From contig JAHDBO010000098.1 of the NCBI GenBank assembly GCA_020630355.1, positions 1 through 7,126 of the forward strand: a DNA stretch of 7,126 nt, read 5' to 3'. This document shows positions 6,043-7,126 of this stretch, piece after piece. A program made the translations under genes and the position numbers. How positions within the stretch are numbered: the first letter of the stretch is position 1; each line of letters begins with the position of its first letter. This DNA is from Saprospiraceae bacterium (GTDB lineage: Bacteria > Bacteroidota > Bacteroidia > Chitinophagales > Saprospiraceae). The notes below the pieces were generated by a model. The model was not told the DNA's origin and searched no databases. It saw nothing but the letters and a program-made list of their open reading frames with translations.

Positions 6043-6071
6043 ATAAAATTGCACGTAATTTGTTGATAGTC

Positions 6072-6109
6072 TATGCTTAGAAAAGCATAAAGGTTTCTCT
6101 TTAGAAACC
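6072..6109. repeat. Two adjacent 7-bp hairpins
   Basis: TATGCTT/AAGCATA (6072-6078 and 6083-6089, loop AGAA) and GGTTTCT/AGAAACC (6092-6098 and 6103-6109, loop CTTT) are perfect hairpins only 2 bases apart. Neither has a strong T-run on either strand. The tight tetraloop design fits structured RNA in the leader of the TraR/DksA gene or the 3' tail of fur. Confidence 0.5.
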
Positions 6110-6134
6110 GTCAAAAAATAATTTAACGATTTTT

Positions 6135-6166
6135 GGCGCAATAGCGCCCCAAAGGGATGCCCTTGG
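6135..6166. repeat. GC-rich double hairpin, possible dispersed palindromic repeat
   Basis: GGCGC-AATA-GCGCC (6135-6148) directly abuts CCAA-A-GGG-ATG-CCC-TTGG (6149-6166), a second hairpin with one bulged A. The 32 bases have 21 G or C, in a neighbourhood of mostly A and T. Back-to-back hairpins with a GC content unlike the surroundings are typical of REP-like repeats found many times in a genome. Copy number cannot be judged from one window. Confidence 0.5.
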
Positions 6167-6277
6167 CAAAGGAAAAATGATTGATAATGAGTTTTTTCAA
6201 GCTATTCGCCAAAATCCTAATCGGGAAGTTGTTTTTTGACCAGTACTTAGGTCTTTTTTGATGATGCCTCAATCGAA

Positions 6278-6763
6278 TTATTGACTTTTTCCTTTACAAT
6301 TTTCATCTGTGCAAATGCCATAAAAATTAAGGGAATGAGAAGTGATTTCAAAGCCATACAAATCTTCGACCATGCTTCGGATATTTTGGATGCGTGGGTC
6401 GCAAAACTCCAGTATTTTATTGCATTTGGTACAAATCAAATGGTCGTGTTGGCGATAACTATGGGATTTTTCATAATAGGAAAGATTTTTTCCAAAGAAG
6501 TGTTTTTGGATTAAATTACATTCCGTCAATAAATCTAAGGTATTGTATACTGTTGCCCGACTTACCTTAAAGTTCTTTGTTTTCATGTCGATGTAGAGCT
6601 GCTCTGCATCGAAGTGATCATCACGGGTATAGATTTCTTCCAGAAGTGCGAAACGCTCTGGTGTCTTTCTTAGTTTTTTGGTTTCTAGATACTTGGAGAA
6701 AATCTTCTTTACTTGCTCCGCTTGTTCCAGTTTGATTGGGTCAGTGTTATTCTCCGTCATCAT
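6278..6763 (-). CDS. fur: Fur-family metal-dependent repressor
   Basis: This 161-aa regulator of the Fur family starts ATG-ATG (6763 or 6760). The N-terminal winged helix runs from about 17 to 90, with LRKTPERFALLEEIY (31-45) and the recognition helix VSRATVYNTLDLL (67-79). The metal and dimer half contains HDHLICTKCNKILEF (106-120), close to the E. coli Fur sequence at this site. His106, His108 and Glu119 are visible, with the structural cysteines Cys111/Cys114 and Cys151/Cys156 in CX2C and CX4C spacing. His50 and His143 fit further ligand positions. These features favour Fur itself, but Zur or PerR specificity cannot be excluded by eye. A palindrome 17 bp upstream suggests autoregulation. 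It follows an M29 peptidase gene, from which terminator-like hairpins separate it. Confidence 0.92.
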   Translation of the reverse strand: MMTENNTDPIKLEQAEQVKKIFSKYLETKKLRKTPERFALLEEIYTRDDHFDAEQLYIDMKTKNFKVSRATVYNTLDLLTECNLIQKHFFGKNLSYYEKSHSYRQHDHLICTKCNKILEFCDPRIQNIRSMVEDLYGFEITSHSLNFYGICTDENCKGKSQ

Positions 6764-6779
6764 AGAATTTGAATATGGT

Positions 6780-6796
6780 TTTCTATACTATAGAAA
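6780..6796. promoter_or_regulatory. Candidate Fur-family operator upstream of fur
   Basis: TTTCTATACTATAGAAA is a perfect palindrome of 8-bp arms around one base, ending 16 bp before the fur ATG. Its inner 15 bases have the 7-1-7 layout of Fur, Zur and PerR boxes, and the TATAnTATA core matches the core of known Zur boxes. Its place between promoter and start fits self-repression. The protein-site link is inferred. Confidence 0.55.
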
Positions 6797-6797
6797 T

Positions 6798-6834
6798 AAA
6801 TGATACACAAAGGTAAGACCTTTGTGTATCATTT
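6798..6834 (-). terminator. Perfect 17-bp hairpin between the peptidase gene and fur
   Basis: AAATGATACACAAAGGT (6798-6814) is perfectly complementary to ACCTTTGTGTATCATTT (6818-6834) with the 3-base loop AAG. On the - strand the stem ends in TTTATTTCT, a moderate U-tail, so it probably ends transcripts of the M29 peptidase. It lies 68 bases past that stop codon. It also contains a promoter-like element for fur. Confidence 0.7.
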
Positions 6835-6840
6835 TAACAA
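6808..6840 (-). promoter_or_regulatory. Candidate fur promoter inside the hairpin
   Basis: On the - strand TACCTTTG (6815 to 6808) matches TAnnTTTG, with a TTG at 6840-6838 about 22 bases upstream as a possible -33 element. The predicted start near 6800 would give a leader of about 37 bases, with the palindrome at 6780-6796 just downstream of the start point. Confidence 0.4.
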
Positions 6841-6886
6841 TCAATATAATAACTAAGTTGAAAAGAGTAGTTTTGATTTATGAAAA

Positions 6887-6906
6887 TTAGAACAAAATAG
6901 TTCTAA
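6887..6906 (-). terminator. Hairpin overlapping the stop codon of the M29 peptidase gene
   Basis: On the - strand TTAGAAC and GTTCTAA form a perfect 7-bp stem around TATTTT, followed by TTTTC. The TAG stop (6905-6903) lies in the first arm, so ribosomes finishing the gene would interfere with folding. It may be a weak first terminator in tandem with the 17-bp hairpin farther on. Confidence 0.4.
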
Positions 6907-7126
6907 AATAAGAAAGCACCATTCTCATAAATTTTTTCATCATCTGCATAGATGGCGCCTCCTTGGGTCATATCACCTATCATGTCCCAGTGGATAGCAG
7001 ATTGATTCTTACCGCCTGCTTGTAGATAGGATTGACCAAGAGCCATGTGGATAGTGCCTCCGATTTTTTCGTCGAAGAGAATATTTCGAGTAAAGCGTTT
7101 AATATTGTAGTTGGTGCCGATTGCAG
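6903..7126 (-). CDS. C-terminal end of an M29-family aminopeptidase (AmpS/PepS type)
   Basis: The - strand is open from the right edge to a TAG at 6905-6903, giving the last 73 complete residues of a protein whose start is outside the window. The fragment reads AIGTNYNIKRFTRNILFDEK, then GGTIHMALGQSY and AIHWDMI, and ends ENGAFLF. These are the typical C-terminal motifs of M29 metallo-aminopeptidases. The family binds two metal ions, and the His of TIHMALG and the His and Asp of HWD are known or likely ligands. It cleaves N-terminal residues from peptides in the cytoplasm. It points toward fur on the same strand, with terminator-like hairpins between them. The family assignment is firm; the substrate range is not visible. 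Confidence 0.88.
   Translation of the reverse strand, partial: AIGTNYNIKRFTRNILFDEKIGGTIHMALGQSYLQAGGKNQSAIHWDMIGDMTQGGAIYADDEKIYENGAFLF

Larger units (their letters stand above)
5942..6277. other. Hairpin-rich 336-bp gap between fur and the TraR/DksA gene
   Basis: No gene is called here. The - strand has one open stretch of about 49 codons from a TTG just past the fur stop, overlapping the GC-rich hairpins, but it has no ATG and is unlike any family I know. The gap holds, in + order, two AT palindromes (5980-5996 and 6017-6030), a promoter-like element for the TraR/DksA gene (6035-6042), two 7-bp hairpins (6072-6109), a GC-rich double hairpin (6135-6166) and a GACC/GGTC hairpin between T-runs (6229-6256). 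None gives a clear terminator for fur on the - strand. Confidence 0.7.

Noticed and set aside
6229..6256. GACC/GGTC hairpin between two T-runs as a fur terminator
   Set aside because: The stem is only 4 bp, and the T-run that follows it serves the + strand, where no gene ends; on the - strand the tail is A-rich.
6118..6264. Open stretch of about 49 codons on the - strand after fur
   Set aside because: It has only a TTG start, and its last third translates the GC-rich double hairpin; more likely a repeat than a gene.
6281..6514. Open frame of 77 codons on the + strand
   Set aside because: It is antisense to the fur gene, whose metal-binding motifs are clear, and the product has no recognisable features.

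Overview
This window looks like chromosomal DNA of a Bacteroidota bacterium, most likely from the Cytophagales. The DNA is AT-rich and Shine-Dalgarno sequences are nearly absent. The proteins match Bacteroidota forms: an S41/PDZ C-terminal processing peptidase next to tsaB, a TraR/DksA-type protein whose zinc finger keeps only two cysteines, an LspA with a long insert and tail, and a Fur protein with the usual Bacteroidota sequence. Several sites also fit the Bacteroidota promoter form TAnnTTTG. The species cannot be named from the sequence alone.

Left part, + strand: the end of an unrecognised gene (3-200), an acidic hypothetical protein that appears to start at TTG (346-834), an S41 peptidase (978-2621), a perfect 12-bp-stem terminator, and tsaB (2698-3381). 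TsaB takes part in making the universal tRNA modification t6A. Middle part, + strand: two short ArsR-type winged-helix regulators (3704-4048 and 4373-4693). They are about 44% identical over their shared core, and each follows a gene-free stretch of about 320 bp. Neither has the cysteine motif of arsenic or antimony sensors. A 17-bp-stem bidirectional terminator separates the second one from the convergent genes on the right.

Right part, - strand, in transcription order: the C-terminal end of an M29 (AmpS/PepS-type) aminopeptidase (6903-7126), a fur gene (6278-6763) with a perfect 8-1-8 palindrome just before its start, a 336-bp gap rich in hairpins, and a probable two-gene unit of a TraR/DksA-type regulator (5561-5941) and lspA (4809-5531), which starts at TTG.

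The coding content is mostly housekeeping: proteolysis, tRNA modification, lipoprotein maturation, metal regulation. I see no defence locus, integrase, transposase, CRISPR array, tRNA or rRNA. The most interesting material is noncoding. It includes a GC-rich double hairpin in the fur/traR gap that resembles a dispersed palindromic repeat, a candidate Fur operator, stacked inverted repeats before the second ArsR gene, and two places where a promoter-like -7 element overlaps or abuts the terminator of the previous gene.
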